DNA of 32,709 nucleotides from Acidobacteriaceae bacterium (GCA_027449545.1 DAIDLI010000208.1:1-32709); one strand, 5' to 3'. Positions 1 through 8,316 are shown, counted from the first letter of the stretch. The notes: generated by a model from the sequence alone, not told the origin. Translations and numbers: made by a program.

Positions 1-291
1 AAACCCGCTCATCGTCACCGACAACTGATACGTCCCCACCGGCAGGTACGGGAACCGGTACCGCCCCGCACCGTCGCTGTGCACCACCTGCTTGTAACCG
101 GTGCCCTGATCCACCACCGTCACCGTCGCGTTCGGGATCACACCGCCCGTCGTGTCCGCCACAACGCCCGTCAGGCTCGCCGTCGTCACCTGCGCCTGCG
201 CCCCAGAAAATCCAAACACCGCAAGCACCGCGGCCAATATCCATCCCACGCCCAGGCCCAGTCGTATACGCCGATCCAATTCATTCCTCAT
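1..291 (-). CDS. TonB-dependent receptor-like protein, N-terminal part (Oar-like, carboxypeptidase-regulatory-like domain)
   Basis: Only the first 97 codons are present; the frame stays open to the left edge. The ATG at 291 is preceded by GGAGG six bases upstream. Residues 1-34 form a signal peptide: a charged MRNELDRRIR start, a hydrophobic stretch and an AQA-type cleavage site. The mature part begins with a beta-sandwich domain carrying TASLTGVVADTTGG, PNATVTV, GRYRFPYLPVGTYQL and SVTMSGF. This is the carboxypeptidase-regulatory-like fold found before the plug and barrel of acidobacterial Oar-like outer-membrane receptors. Such receptors are generally thought to import or bind glycans, but the substrate cannot be read here. 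It lies on the same strand as, and 206 bases downstream of, the sugar catabolic operon, so a role in uptake of the same sugar is plausible but inferred. The plug and barrel are not in the window, so a non-receptor surface protein is possible. Confidence 0.75.
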   Translation of the reverse strand, partial: MRNELDRRIRLGLGVGWILAAVLAVFGFSGAQAQVTTASLTGVVADTTGGVIPNATVTVVDQGTGYKQVVHSDGAGRYRFPYLPVGTYQLSVTMSGF

Positions 292-333
292 GAAGGCCTC
301 CAGGTTTCGTAATGTTGCTTTTTATTTCTCTTC

Positions 334-349
334 GTTACGCGTGAGTAAC
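334..349. promoter_or_regulatory. short inverted repeat, possible operator
   Basis: GTTAC (334-338) and GTAAC (345-349) form an inverted repeat with a six-base centre, just downstream of the candidate promoter of the receptor-like gene. The position suits a repressor site, but five-base arms are common by chance. Confidence 0.2.
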
Positions 350-350
350 A

Positions 351-379
351 TGCTTACCCAAGGACGATCTGCTTGTCAA
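351..379 (-). promoter_or_regulatory. possible sigma70-type promoter for the receptor-like gene
   Basis: On the minus strand a perfect TTGACA (374-379) is followed after 17 bases by TAAGCA (351-356), a weak -10 match. It lies 60 bases upstream of the start codon at 291. The -35 is convincing and the -10 is not. Confidence 0.35.
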
Positions 380-452
380 GTGCCTCAGGCATCCTGAATC
401 CCGTATTGGGCCTGTATCGAGCCGTTGGGAATTTTCCTTGGCTCGATGCGTC

Positions 453-486
453 CAGCACATCCGGCAGGGACTCGCCGGATGTGCTG
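453..486 (-). terminator. 13-bp perfect hairpin after the sugar operon
   Basis: CAGCACATCCGGC (453-465) and its exact reverse complement (474-486) enclose an eight-base loop, starting 12 bases past the stop codon of the isomerase-like gene. No T-tract follows in the minus direction. It may be an atypical terminator or a 3'-end stabilising hairpin rather than a classical intrinsic terminator. Confidence 0.5.
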
Positions 487-497
487 TCGATCTGCTC

Positions 498-1880
498 TCA
501 CAGCAGGATGGGCTCGATGCCTGTGAGCTCGCAGAAGTCGGCCAAAGCCGCATAGAGCTCCTCGCCGTAGCCGAGGCAGGCATATTCGTTGGTCCAGTGC
601 TCCAGCAGAGCGTCGATATTGCAATGCGCGGTGACAAATCCATGCGGCCAGAAGGGAATGCCGCATTCGTCGAGCCGCCGCTGCACCTGATCCTGGGGCG
701 GCTCAAAGATCGACGCGCGCGTAAGAATCATGCGGAACTTGCCGTCCACCCTGCCCAACCGAGCCAGGACGCCTTCTCCGACTTTGCAGATGAGCTTGAT
801 CGACAGTCCGCCGGCGCCGCCCTCGGTGGGAATGCCGTGTTCGGCGAACCCGGCGGGACCAAGCTTGCTCGCCAGAGAGGGCGGGCAGGCGCCATCGCCG
901 ATGATCTTGATCTCCCGGGTAGCGCGGTCGATGTGCTGCAAATCCCCGTAGTACACACGCTCCTTGCTGAGCTGCGTAAGCAGCCATACCGTGAGCGCGG
1001 TGTTGAAATCCCCCAGGGTGGAAGTTCCGAAGCCGTCCTCCAGCATCATGCTTTGAGCAAAGCAGGTGGCGGCATAGTCGTCGGCGAGGCCAGGAAACGA
1101 CTGAATCGTGTAGAAATCGAACTTCTCCCGCTGCACGATCTTCTTCAGGGCAAGATAGAGCCGGATGGAGCGGTCATTTACGGCGTTCCGGTCAGGGGCC
1201 GCGCCAAACAGGTCCTTGAGCCGCGGTTGAAGGGCATCGATCTCCGCGGGCGAGATCTGCTCCGCGGTGCGAATCAGTTCGGTGGTGTCGCGCGAATCGA
1301 TATCCACGCCGAACATCTTCATCCATTGCGATGGATCGGCCGCGCCGCAGGTCTGTCCCATGCCGCGCCCGCCAAATGTGCCGAGAGTGGAAAGATTCAA
1401 CTTGCTCTTTAAATGCGCCGCCCGGGCATAACTGAAGATACGAGCCATGGCATCAGGATCCTGTATGCCGCCATAGACAAAACGGTGCGGCACGCCGATC
1501 TCCAGAAGCGCGCCGTGCAGCACGAGACCGCCGACCGGCCGCCAGCCCTGCGAGCCAGGATGGGTCCACAGGAGGATTCCCTTGCCGCTACTCGCAAAAT
1601 CCCGCACGGCCCCCGCCAGATGCGCGGCCCACACCCAGGTGCCGGAGAACAGCACCACCGCGTCAATCCGCGTGTCGTTCTTCATCTTTCGCATCGCCTC
1701 GACAGCTTCCTGCTTAGAGGCGATGACCACGTCGTGTTCGACCAGCGCGATGTTGGCCTGCCGGAGCGCGTTCTTTGCATTTTCGACGATGGCGTCATCG
1801 ATAAAAGGCCTGCCCATGGGGTCCTTGAGCCCGTCCTTGTGAACGCCGTACACAATAAAGCCAACTGTAGGCCGAATCAT
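498..1880 (-). CDS. L-fucose/L-arabinose isomerase-like protein
   Basis: The 460-residue protein resembles the FucI/AraA-like sugar isomerases of COG2407, which interconvert aldoses and ketoses with a divalent metal. The N-terminal half holds Rossmann-like segments with the family pattern VVLFSGTWVWAAHLAG near residue 75. The core has SFPGLADDYAATCFAQS and LEDGFGTSTLGDF around residues 260-292. The C-terminal beta domain contains FVTAHCNIDALLEHW. From memory, classical members have WPE and CEGD metal-binding motifs here; this protein shows FPG and TLGD, so one or both usual glutamates seem to be absent. Reaction and substrate are therefore less certain than the fold. The start ATG is supported by AAGGAG seven bases upstream. 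The gene begins 12 bases after the kinase stop and is last in a four-gene operon. Confidence 0.7.
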   Translation of the reverse strand: MIRPTVGFIVYGVHKDGLKDPMGRPFIDDAIVENAKNALRQANIALVEHDVVIASKQEAVEAMRKMKNDTRIDAVVLFSGTWVWAAHLAGAVRDFASSGKGILLWTHPGSQGWRPVGGLVLHGALLEIGVPHRFVYGGIQDPDAMARIFSYARAAHLKSKLNLSTLGTFGGRGMGQTCGAADPSQWMKMFGVDIDSRDTTELIRTAEQISPAEIDALQPRLKDLFGAAPDRNAVNDRSIRLYLALKKIVQREKFDFYTIQSFPGLADDYAATCFAQSMMLEDGFGTSTLGDFNTALTVWLLTQLSKERVYYGDLQHIDRATREIKIIGDGACPPSLASKLGPAGFAEHGIPTEGGAGGLSIKLICKVGEGVLARLGRVDGKFRMILTRASIFEPPQDQVQRRLDECGIPFWPHGFVTAHCNIDALLEHWTNEYACLGYGEELYAALADFCELTGIEPILL

Positions 1881-1892
1881 TCCCGTTCTCCT

Positions 1893-3392
1893 TCAGAAAA
1901 TAGAATCTTCGCTGTTGCGCATCAGCATGGAACGTAACTGGCGGTACCGCGCCAGTTGCGCGCTATAGAGTTGTACCCACGCGGAATCCGGATCGATGCA
2001 GCGTTCCTCATGCACCATGGCTCTCACCGCCGCTTCAGGATTGGCATGAATCCCCAGGGCGACGCTGGCCAGCAAAGCGCCGCCCAGACATACCGACTCC
2101 TGCACGCGAGGAACCTGCAGATGCTTCTGCGTACAGGCAGCGCGCAATCGCATGCCCATAGCCGAGCGCGTTCCTCCGCCGGCCACGTTGATCTGTTCGA
2201 ACCGCAAGCCGGAGGACTCCAGGCAATCGACGATCACCGCCAGCTCAGAGGCGATGCCCTCCAGAACTCCCTTGTACAAATGCGCGCTTGTGGTAGCCGG
2301 CGTGATGCCGCGGATCGCGGCTGTCGCACGCGAGTCAAATTCCGGATTGCAGGTGCCGATCACATGCGGAGTGACGAGCAGGCCCGTTGCATCGCGGGGC
2401 GCCTCCGTCTCCAGCCGCTTCCAGAGAACTTCAGGGTCTTTTCCGCCTTCGGACGCGCCGAGAAGATTGCCCAGCCACTCCAGCATGATGCCCGCAGGGA
2501 AATAGGCAATCGTCGCATATTTTCCCGGTACCGCGTGGGGATACGAGTTGAGTCCATTTGCCAGGGCCGCGTCGCTCAATTCGGGCCGATCGGAGACCAC
2601 CAGGATGCACTCAAAGGTTCCCAGCGAGCCGGCCGCCCGTCCCGCGGCGATGACGCCCAATCCCAGGGCTCCGATGACCTGATCGTGCCCACCTATAACC
2701 ACCGGCGTTCCAGCCGCGAGACCGAGCAGAGACGCCGCATCCGGGCCGAGCTTTCCGGCAATTGTCCCAGCCGGCACTGGGGTTGCCAGCGAGTCCGAGG
2801 ACAGACCCGCCACGCTCAGCACCTCCTCTGACCATGCGCGGGCATGTACGTCCAGCGCCATGAATCGCGCCGCATGCGAGTAATCGATCAGGGGCGGCAG
2901 ACCGAGGCGCAGCAGCAGGTAGTCGGTGACGCCCAGAAACCATCGCGCCTTGGCAAATATCTCCGGAGCGTGCTCGCGCAGCCAAATCATCTTGGGGACG
3001 GGATACATCGGGTGGCTGGTGTGGCCGGTAATGGAGAAAAGACGTTCGCGTGAGATCTGCTGTTCGCACCACGCAGCTTCTCTGACGGCGCGTCCATCGG
3101 TGTTCAGAATGGCCGGGCAAAGAGCCCGTCCATCGGCGGCAGTGGGGATAAATGTCTCGCCGTGGGAGCTGAAACATACCGCTTCGATGGGATCTTCGAG
3201 AGGCGTCTGGGCGAGTTCCCGCACCAGGGCTGCAACCACCTCCACCAACACGTCAGGATCCAGCTCGGCGCGGCCCGGTAGCGGATGCTGCGCTGTCCAG
3301 GAGGCAGAGCGCAGAGCCAGCATCTCTCCGCTGGCGGAGAAGACACCCGCCTTGCACCTGCTCGATCCCACATCGACGGAGAGAAAGCTCAT
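1893..3392 (-). CDS. FGGY-family carbohydrate kinase (xylulokinase/fuculokinase type)
   Basis: The 499-residue length is normal for FGGY kinases, which phosphorylate ketoses or polyols with ATP. The N-terminal phosphate loop is visible as SVDVGSSRCKAGVF (residues 5-18). The catalytic aspartate lies in the VVIGGHDQVIGALG motif near residue 235. The second ATP-binding signature INVAGGGTRSAMGMRL lies near residue 400. The sequence does not separate xylulo-, fuculo-, rhamnulo- or ribulokinase activity. The start codon overlaps the stop of the upstream mutarotase-like gene by four bases (ATGA), so the two are translationally coupled. Next to an isomerase-like protein and an aldolase, it probably makes the ketose phosphate that the aldolase cleaves. 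That pathway step is inferred from context. Confidence 0.85.
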   Translation of the reverse strand: MSFLSVDVGSSRCKAGVFSASGEMLALRSASWTAQHPLPGRAELDPDVLVEVVAALVRELAQTPLEDPIEAVCFSSHGETFIPTAADGRALCPAILNTDGRAVREAAWCEQQISRERLFSITGHTSHPMYPVPKMIWLREHAPEIFAKARWFLGVTDYLLLRLGLPPLIDYSHAARFMALDVHARAWSEEVLSVAGLSSDSLATPVPAGTIAGKLGPDAASLLGLAAGTPVVIGGHDQVIGALGLGVIAAGRAAGSLGTFECILVVSDRPELSDAALANGLNSYPHAVPGKYATIAYFPAGIMLEWLGNLLGASEGGKDPEVLWKRLETEAPRDATGLLVTPHVIGTCNPEFDSRATAAIRGITPATTSAHLYKGVLEGIASELAVIVDCLESSGLRFEQINVAGGGTRSAMGMRLRAACTQKHLQVPRVQESVCLGGALLASVALGIHANPEAAVRAMVHEERCIDPDSAWVQLYSAQLARYRQLRSMLMRNSEDSIF

Positions 3393-4576
3393 ACCCCAGC
3401 CGAACCTCCTCGCAGAAACGAGAGATCCACCGACTCACTGAAGGTGCGGGACGTCCCCATCTCGTGAATGCGCACCTCCTCTTCTTCCAGCGAGATCCGC
3501 GCTACGCCGCGGAAATCCGCAGGAATCTCGCTGAGCAGAGCAAGAAAGCGAACGCTCGCATCCGATTTTGCCGGGAGCCAGCGGTAGGTGGCTTCTCCAA
3601 ACAGCGGTCCCTTGCTCACCGTTTCCCGCTTTGGAACCGCAAAGGGCGTGCTACTGAATTCAATGCCCCGGCAAAATGTCTTGCCGCCCCATGGCGCAAT
3701 CTCCAGGTAGCCGCTCTCCTGCCAATTGCCGACCCAGGGAAAATCCGCGCGCCGAAATACATACAGCAAAAGGAGCCCGGCCGAAGGACTGCTGGCGGCG
3801 ACGTATCCCATCTCAAGCGCCGGATCGATTAACTGGGCGGTATAGCGGCAGTAGCGCCCTTCGGGGGTCTCGCGCAGATTCAGCGTTCCCCCGCCGGGGC
3901 ACGGCGCGTTAGGCCAGTCGAATGTGCTGCCCGGGGTGATCTCCATCTTGTCGCTGTAATAGGCCTCGATGGCCTGCGCTCGGGTTGCCGGCATGTCAAT
4001 AAGCGTGTCGCCGCGCCGAAGAAACGGCGGCCCAATCGTCACATGCTCCGTCCAGGAGATGGGGCGGTCCGCGGCGCTCAAGTTGCGTGCCCTTCCCTCG
4101 CAATAGAAGATGGGCCGGCGCGAATCCACTGTGATGATTCTGCTGCAGTCGATCTGGCTTACCGGGAGAGCCGCGCCATATTCAATGCCCGCGCGTTCGC
4201 CGGCCAACTGCCGCCGTACGTCCCAAAGCACGGCTGGCGCTTCGCCGTGCGTGCTCATTCCCGCTGCCGTCTCTTCCGCGGACGGCGGACCAAAATAATC
4301 GAAGCTGATGCTATGGCCCAAAATCCCCGCCAGCAGCCGCCCATCGGGAGGAGGGCCGAAGGCCTGCTCATGCTCGCCCGCTCTGTAGAACTGGGGGTCC
4401 ATGGTCCGCCAGGGCGGACGCCACAGAGGATTCACCTCTGGATGCGTGCGCGAAACAAATTCGCAGATGTGGCCGCCTCCCAGGCTGACGGACACATGCC
4501 CCCACTCGGCACACAGGCGCACGCCGGGGCGGCCATCCAGCAAGTCATCTACGCGTTCAATCCAGGGAGCGGCCAC
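3389..4576 (-). CDS. mutarotase-like protein (galactose mutarotase-like fold)
   Basis: The 395-residue protein has features of the aldose 1-epimerase/DUF4432-like superfamily: an early beta-rich SVSLGGGHICEF segment, a central WTEHVTIGPPFL motif (the EH...G.PF pattern of these proteins) and late beta strands such as LLLLYVFRRADFPW. Members interconvert sugar anomers or bind sugars. No signal peptide is seen, so it should act in the cytoplasm. The start is GTG, with AGGA about eight bases upstream. It lies 12 bases after the aldolase stop and overlaps the kinase start by four bases. In this operon it probably prepares the anomer used by the isomerase-like protein. Family placement is fair; substrate and catalytic residues are unassigned. 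Confidence 0.6.
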   Translation of the reverse strand: MAAPWIERVDDLLDGRPGVRLCAEWGHVSVSLGGGHICEFVSRTHPEVNPLWRPPWRTMDPQFYRAGEHEQAFGPPPDGRLLAGILGHSISFDYFGPPSAEETAAGMSTHGEAPAVLWDVRRQLAGERAGIEYGAALPVSQIDCSRIITVDSRRPIFYCEGRARNLSAADRPISWTEHVTIGPPFLRRGDTLIDMPATRAQAIEAYYSDKMEITPGSTFDWPNAPCPGGGTLNLRETPEGRYCRYTAQLIDPALEMGYVAASSPSAGLLLLYVFRRADFPWVGNWQESGYLEIAPWGGKTFCRGIEFSSTPFAVPKRETVSKGPLFGEATYRWLPAKSDASVRFLALLSEIPADFRGVARISLEEEEVRIHEMGTSRTFSESVDLSFLRGGSAGV

Positions 4577-4588
4577 GACTCTTTCCTT

Positions 4589-5398
4589 TCACTTCTTCGT
4601 GACAGGCACCTGTGCATTGTCCAGGACGCTCCTGGCCTCGCGCAGAAAGCCTTCCATGTCCTCGGCCTGGAAGACGTTGCGCCCGAAGAAGACGCCCGCT
4701 GCGCCCGCCTGCATCGCTCCGCGCACCATCTCCATGGCCCCGTTCTGCCGGCTCCCGCCTAAAACCAGAATTGGAAGAGGACAGCCCTCCACCACCTGCC
4801 GCATCGCATCCGCGCTGCCGGCATAGTCGGTCTTGATCACATCGGCGCCCAGTTCCGCAGCAATGCGCGTGTGCAGCGCCAGCCACTTCGGATCTCCTGG
4901 ATTGGTCACTGCCTTGCCTCGCGCCAGCGTCTCCACCATCAGCGGAATGCCAAGCCGTTCGCATTCCCGCGCCACCTCCGCATTGCGCGCAATCTCGCGG
5001 GATTCGAACTCTGCATCTCCGGTGCCCACCACAAGGTAGGTCAGCACGGCATCTGCCCCGTGGCGAAGCGCCTCCTCAGGCCGCGCAATCAGGCAGGCGC
5101 GCAGTGCGCCGCTCTCTCCCGGCCCGGGGGTATTCCAGACCGTCGTCCAGTCGATTCGCGCAATCAGGCCGGGTGTTGCGCCCTGCGGGAAGCAATCGAT
5201 GCAGCGATTGATCAACCCCAGGTTCAAAAGGATTGCGTTCGCGCCGCCGGCCACAAACCGGCTGATCTGGCCGCACGGATCTTCCGTCCCGGGAATCGGC
5301 CCGAGCACAAGAGCATGATCAAATGCCACAACCAACGCGCCACGTCCGGCCTGATTCAGAATCCGGTTCAGTCGAATTTTCTTTCCAGAGTCTCCCAC
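4589..5398 (-). CDS. class I aldolase of the DeoC/LsrF/FbaB superfamily
   Basis: The protein is a (beta/alpha)8 Schiff-base aldolase, 269 residues from the GTG at 5398. Supporting motifs are VVAFDHALVLGP near the N-terminus, VIKTDYAGSAD with the likely Schiff-base lysine, and the phosphate-binding LVLGGSRQNG and GVFFGRNVF near the C-terminus. The pattern around IKTDY followed by PILVLGG closely matches LsrF and archaeal fructose-bisphosphate aldolases. It should cleave a ketose phosphate to dihydroxyacetone phosphate and an aldehyde, or act as a thiolase like LsrF. The frame also allows a TTG at 5416, but AAGGAG sits six bases before the GTG, which decides the start. It is the first gene of the operon, behind a good promoter. 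Classical fucose and rhamnose operons use class II aldolases instead. Confidence 0.85.
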   Translation of the reverse strand: MGDSGKKIRLNRILNQAGRGALVVAFDHALVLGPIPGTEDPCGQISRFVAGGANAILLNLGLINRCIDCFPQGATPGLIARIDWTTVWNTPGPGESGALRACLIARPEEALRHGADAVLTYLVVGTGDAEFESREIARNAEVARECERLGIPLMVETLARGKAVTNPGDPKWLALHTRIAAELGADVIKTDYAGSADAMRQVVEGCPLPILVLGGSRQNGAMEMVRGAMQAGAAGVFFGRNVFQAEDMEGFLREARSVLDNAQVPVTKK

Positions 5399-5404
5399 TG
5401 CCTG

Positions 5405-5410
5405 CTCCTT
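5405..5410 (-). promoter_or_regulatory. ribosome binding site that fixes the aldolase start
   Basis: AAGGAG lies six bases before the GTG at 5398 and inside the longer frame that begins at TTG 5416. It makes the GTG start, not the TTG, the likely one. Confidence 0.7.
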
Positions 5411-5429
5411 GATCAACGAATTGGCCCTG

Positions 5430-5459
5430 AGTCTAGCGGACTGCTTTGCTCATTGTCAA
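5430..5459 (-). promoter_or_regulatory. sigma70-type promoter of the sugar operon
   Basis: A perfect TTGACA (5454-5459) and TAGACT (5430-5435) are separated by 18 bases on the minus strand. They lie about 30 bases upstream of the aldolase start at 5398, which fits a short leader. The rest of the 5399-5815 intergenic region holds the divergent promoter and a GCGCCTG/CAGGCGC hairpin (5509-5529) of unknown meaning. Confidence 0.6.
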
Positions 5460-5676
5460 TCGCTAATGTTTGTTTCTGATCGATTTTGTTGCGGACCGAT
5501 CCAGCCTGGCGCCTGCCCGTCCCAGGCGCTAGCCGATTCGAGCGCCGGCCCCGGACTGGTGGAAGTGAATCCTTCCGGCCCGCATATCAAGGCGCAACAC
5601 GTCGAAACAGCAAAGATCGCTTGGGCGTGAGCGCTATCTGGAGAGCACACCTCACCCCGCAACCGGCCGTCCCCCC

Positions 5677-5706
5677 TTGACAGCGCAAAAAGAAGGTCAA
5701 TAAAAT
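5677..5706 (+). promoter_or_regulatory. sigma70-type promoter of the alpha-galactosidase-like gene
   Basis: TTGACA (5677-5682) and TAAAAT (5701-5706) are separated by 18 bases. This is a near-consensus promoter, about 110 bases upstream of the GTG start at 5816. It points away from the sugar operon promoter, so a regulator binding between them could control both. Confidence 0.6.
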
Positions 5707-5803
5707 TGGCGCACTATAGGCGCATGTACGATCAAAATTGAGCAATATCGCTCATATCCTCCGTGCCGCCGGCAAGCACGCGGCAGCGAACGGGAAGGAA
5801 GCG

Positions 5804-5809
5804 AAGGAG
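5804..5809 (+). promoter_or_regulatory. ribosome binding site that fixes the alpha-galactosidase-like start
   Basis: AAGGAG is six bases before the GTG at 5816. The longer frame starting at TTG 5738 would place a non-signal-like 26-residue leader before the signal peptide, so the GTG is preferred. Confidence 0.65.
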
Positions 5810-5815
5810 AAGAAA

Positions 5816-8290
5816 GTGATCGGAAATCCGGGAGCAGGCTCGAACATTGCGAAGATCGGAGTTCTAGCGGTCTGCGCACTCCTCTGGACGGGACAACGCG
5901 GATACGGCGCCGATGTGGCCATTCGCAATGGACAGCAGGCCGTACTGCTGCACCAAAGCGACGGATCCTGGGAACTCCAGGACAGCACTCTGAGCAACTC
6001 TCTCCTCCGTTCCCAGGTTGGGGCGCAAATCAACCAGCATTGGGTTCGCTGCAGCGACTATCCCGATCATCAGCTTCAGCAGTCCTCGTTCGACGACGCT
6101 CTCGGCGGCGGCACTGCGGCAACCGTCCACTGCACCGGACTGGCGCATGAGCCCAGCCTGAGCTACACCGTGCAGTTGTATAAGTCGCACCCCTGGGGCA
6201 GCATCACCGTCACCGTGCAGAACAGCACGCCGGATTCGGTGAACGTGCAGGCAATTCGCGCGGTTGACGCTCCCGGACAACACCCCATCCACACCGGCGC
6301 AAACGAGGCCAGCGATCGCATCCTCTCCGACAGCTTCAGCGAGGACTGGCCGCCGCTGCAGATTTACAGTTACAACCAGGCTCCGCACGGCCTCTTCCGC
6401 GGCGTCGGCAGCCAGCTTATCTATAACCGCGACAGCCATACCGCGCTTTTCTTTGGCGCACTCACTTCCAATCGTTTTCTTTCGATCCTGCATTGGCAGG
6501 TTTCTGGCGCGAATCCCGGCTACACGGTGGATTCGACCGGAACAACCGAGATCCAGGCCACCGATCCGGAATCGGGGCTGCGCCATGGACCCTCCGCGGA
6601 TCTGATCCCGCTGAGCCTTCCGCTTGCGCCCAACGCGCAGATGAGCTCTGAGCGCCTGATGTTCGCCACCGGCCGGGATTATTTCTCCATCCTCGAGAAC
6701 TACGGCGCCGCGATCCGCACTCTGCATCATCCGCGCCCGTACACGGGGCCGCTGATGGGCTGGTGGAGTTGGACCGCTTACTACTCGGGAATCACGGACG
6801 CGAATACCACCACCAACGCCCAGTGGCTGGCGCAACATCTGCTGCCCCTGGGCTTCGACCTCTTCCATCTCGATCTCGGCTATGCCTACGCGCGGGGCGA
6901 GTATGCCACGCCGAATGTCTCGCAATTTCCCAACGGGCTCCTGCCTCTCACGCACGAGGTTTGCCACCTCGGGTTGCGCCAGGGCTTCTGGACTGCGCCC
7001 TTCGAAGTCAGCGACCGGTCGTGGGTGTATGAACACCACAAGGACTGGCTGGTCCACAATGCCGCCGGCCAGCCTATCAAGATCGGTGAAGGCGACGAAG
7101 CCGGCATCGAGGTGCTTTACGTGCTCGACAGCACCAATCCGGCCGCGCAGCAGTACCTGCGCGAAACCTATCGCACCCTCACCCGGAAATGGGGCGCCCG
7201 CTACATCAAGCTGGACTTCATGGACAACACGGCCATCGAAGGCTACTACTATCGTCCTCACACGACTGCCCTCGAAGCCCAGCGCATCGGCCTTCAGGTG
7301 ATTCGCGACGCGGTGGGTCCCGACGTGCTGCTCGATAAGGACGGCAGTCCCATGCTCAACACCGTGGGCTTGGTGGACGAAGGAAGACTGTCGCAGGACA
7401 CCGGTCATACCTTCCTCCGCTCCCAGCAGGCGGCGCCGGGAATTGCCGCGCGCTTCTACATGAATCACAACTTCTATCTGAGCGATCCGGACGCGTTCAC
7501 CGTCTCCAAGCAGTTGATCGAGGAGCGCTCCATCCAGGCGCCCTTGACCCGGGACGAGGCGGAGGCTTCCATCACTCTCGCGGCCTTGGCCGGCGGGATG
7601 TACGAGATCGGCGACGATCTGCCCACTCTCGGCAGCGACCCGGCGCGGCTGGCGCTGGTCACCAATCCCGACCTGATGCAGATGATCCGCCTGAGCAAGC
7701 CCGCCATCGCCATCGATCTGCTTACCTATCGTCGCGAGGACGAACAACCAAGCATCTTCGTCCTGCATGAAGACCGCCATACGACCCTGCTGGCCGTCTT
7801 CAACTGGACCGAGCAGCCCCACTCCCACACGCTGCGCCTCCAGGATCTGGCGCTGCCGCAGGGCCACACCTATACCGTCAGCGATGTCTTCAAGCCCGGT
7901 GCACATGTGTCTTTCCAAAACGGCGAACTGAAGATCGACAATCAAGTGCGGCACTCGGTTCGGCTGCTCAAGATTCTGGACGATTCGGCGCCTGCGCAGG
8001 CGCCCGCGGTGACCATGTCCGTTCCTGCCACCGCGCTGCGAGGCCAGGCCGTGCAGTTTACGGCGCAGGCCGGGCCGGAGGTGCCCGCGCTGGAATGGAC
8101 CTGGGACTTTGGCGACGGCGTCACCGTCCACGGCCAGCACGCCGAGCACGCCTATACGCGTGCAGGCACTTTTCAGGTTCGCCTCACCGTGACCGGCGTG
8201 GACGGAGTTCCCTTCCACGGCCAACGTACCCTTACCGTGAGCGGGAAAGTGAAGCTTCCCCCGCCCGCGCGGCTCCAGGCAAAGCAGTAA
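5816..8290 (+). CDS. secreted alpha-galactosidase-like glycoside hydrolase (clan GH-D) with C-terminal PKD domain
   Basis: From the GTG the protein has 824 residues. It starts with a signal peptide (hydrophobic IGVLAVCALLW, likely cut after GYGA), so it acts in the periplasm or outside. Residues about 30-290 form an N-terminal beta-sandwich. The TIM barrel begins at LMGWWSWTAYYSG near residue 312. The likely nucleophile is Asp467 in YIKLDFMD and the acid/base candidate is Asp528 in RLSQDTGHTF, matching the GH36-like arrangement. A C-terminal antiparallel domain follows. Residues about 731-810 are a PKD domain (WTWDFGDG, HAYTRAGTFQVRLTV), which usually helps polymer binding or surface display. 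Substrate within GH-D (alpha-galactoside, or another alpha-linked sugar) is not settled. It is divergent from the sugar operon and 26 bases before the amidohydrolase. Confidence 0.85.
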   Translation: MIGNPGAGSNIAKIGVLAVCALLWTGQRGYGADVAIRNGQQAVLLHQSDGSWELQDSTLSNSLLRSQVGAQINQHWVRCSDYPDHQLQQSSFDDALGGGTAATVHCTGLAHEPSLSYTVQLYKSHPWGSITVTVQNSTPDSVNVQAIRAVDAPGQHPIHTGANEASDRILSDSFSEDWPPLQIYSYNQAPHGLFRGVGSQLIYNRDSHTALFFGALTSNRFLSILHWQVSGANPGYTVDSTGTTEIQATDPESGLRHGPSADLIPLSLPLAPNAQMSSERLMFATGRDYFSILENYGAAIRTLHHPRPYTGPLMGWWSWTAYYSGITDANTTTNAQWLAQHLLPLGFDLFHLDLGYAYARGEYATPNVSQFPNGLLPLTHEVCHLGLRQGFWTAPFEVSDRSWVYEHHKDWLVHNAAGQPIKIGEGDEAGIEVLYVLDSTNPAAQQYLRETYRTLTRKWGARYIKLDFMDNTAIEGYYYRPHTTALEAQRIGLQVIRDAVGPDVLLDKDGSPMLNTVGLVDEGRLSQDTGHTFLRSQQAAPGIAARFYMNHNFYLSDPDAFTVSKQLIEERSIQAPLTRDEAEASITLAALAGGMYEIGDDLPTLGSDPARLALVTNPDLMQMIRLSKPAIAIDLLTYRREDEQPSIFVLHEDRHTTLLAVFNWTEQPHSHTLRLQDLALPQGHTYTVSDVFKPGAHVSFQNGELKIDNQVRHSVRLLKILDDSAPAQAPAVTMSVPATALRGQAVQFTAQAGPEVPALEWTWDFGDGVTVHGQHAEHAYTRAGTFQVRLTVTGVDGVPFHGQRTLTVSGKVKLPPPARLQAKQ

Positions 8291-8316
8291 GCATTCCTGA
8301 AAGCGGGGTTTTCAAT

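Noticed and set aside
498..5398. Reading the four-gene operon as a sulfoquinovose (sulfo-EMP) pathway because isomerase, kinase, class I aldolase and mutarotase also occur there
   Set aside because: The YihV-type kinase of that pathway is PfkB-like, not FGGY, and no sulfonate transporter, reductase or sulfoquinovosidase is visible. The resemblance is only at the level of gene roles.
5864..8224. A 786-codon open frame on the minus strand opposite the glycosidase gene
   Set aside because: It shows no recognisable motif and mirrors a high-GC coding gene with all expected domains on the other strand. Long antisense frames are common at this base composition.
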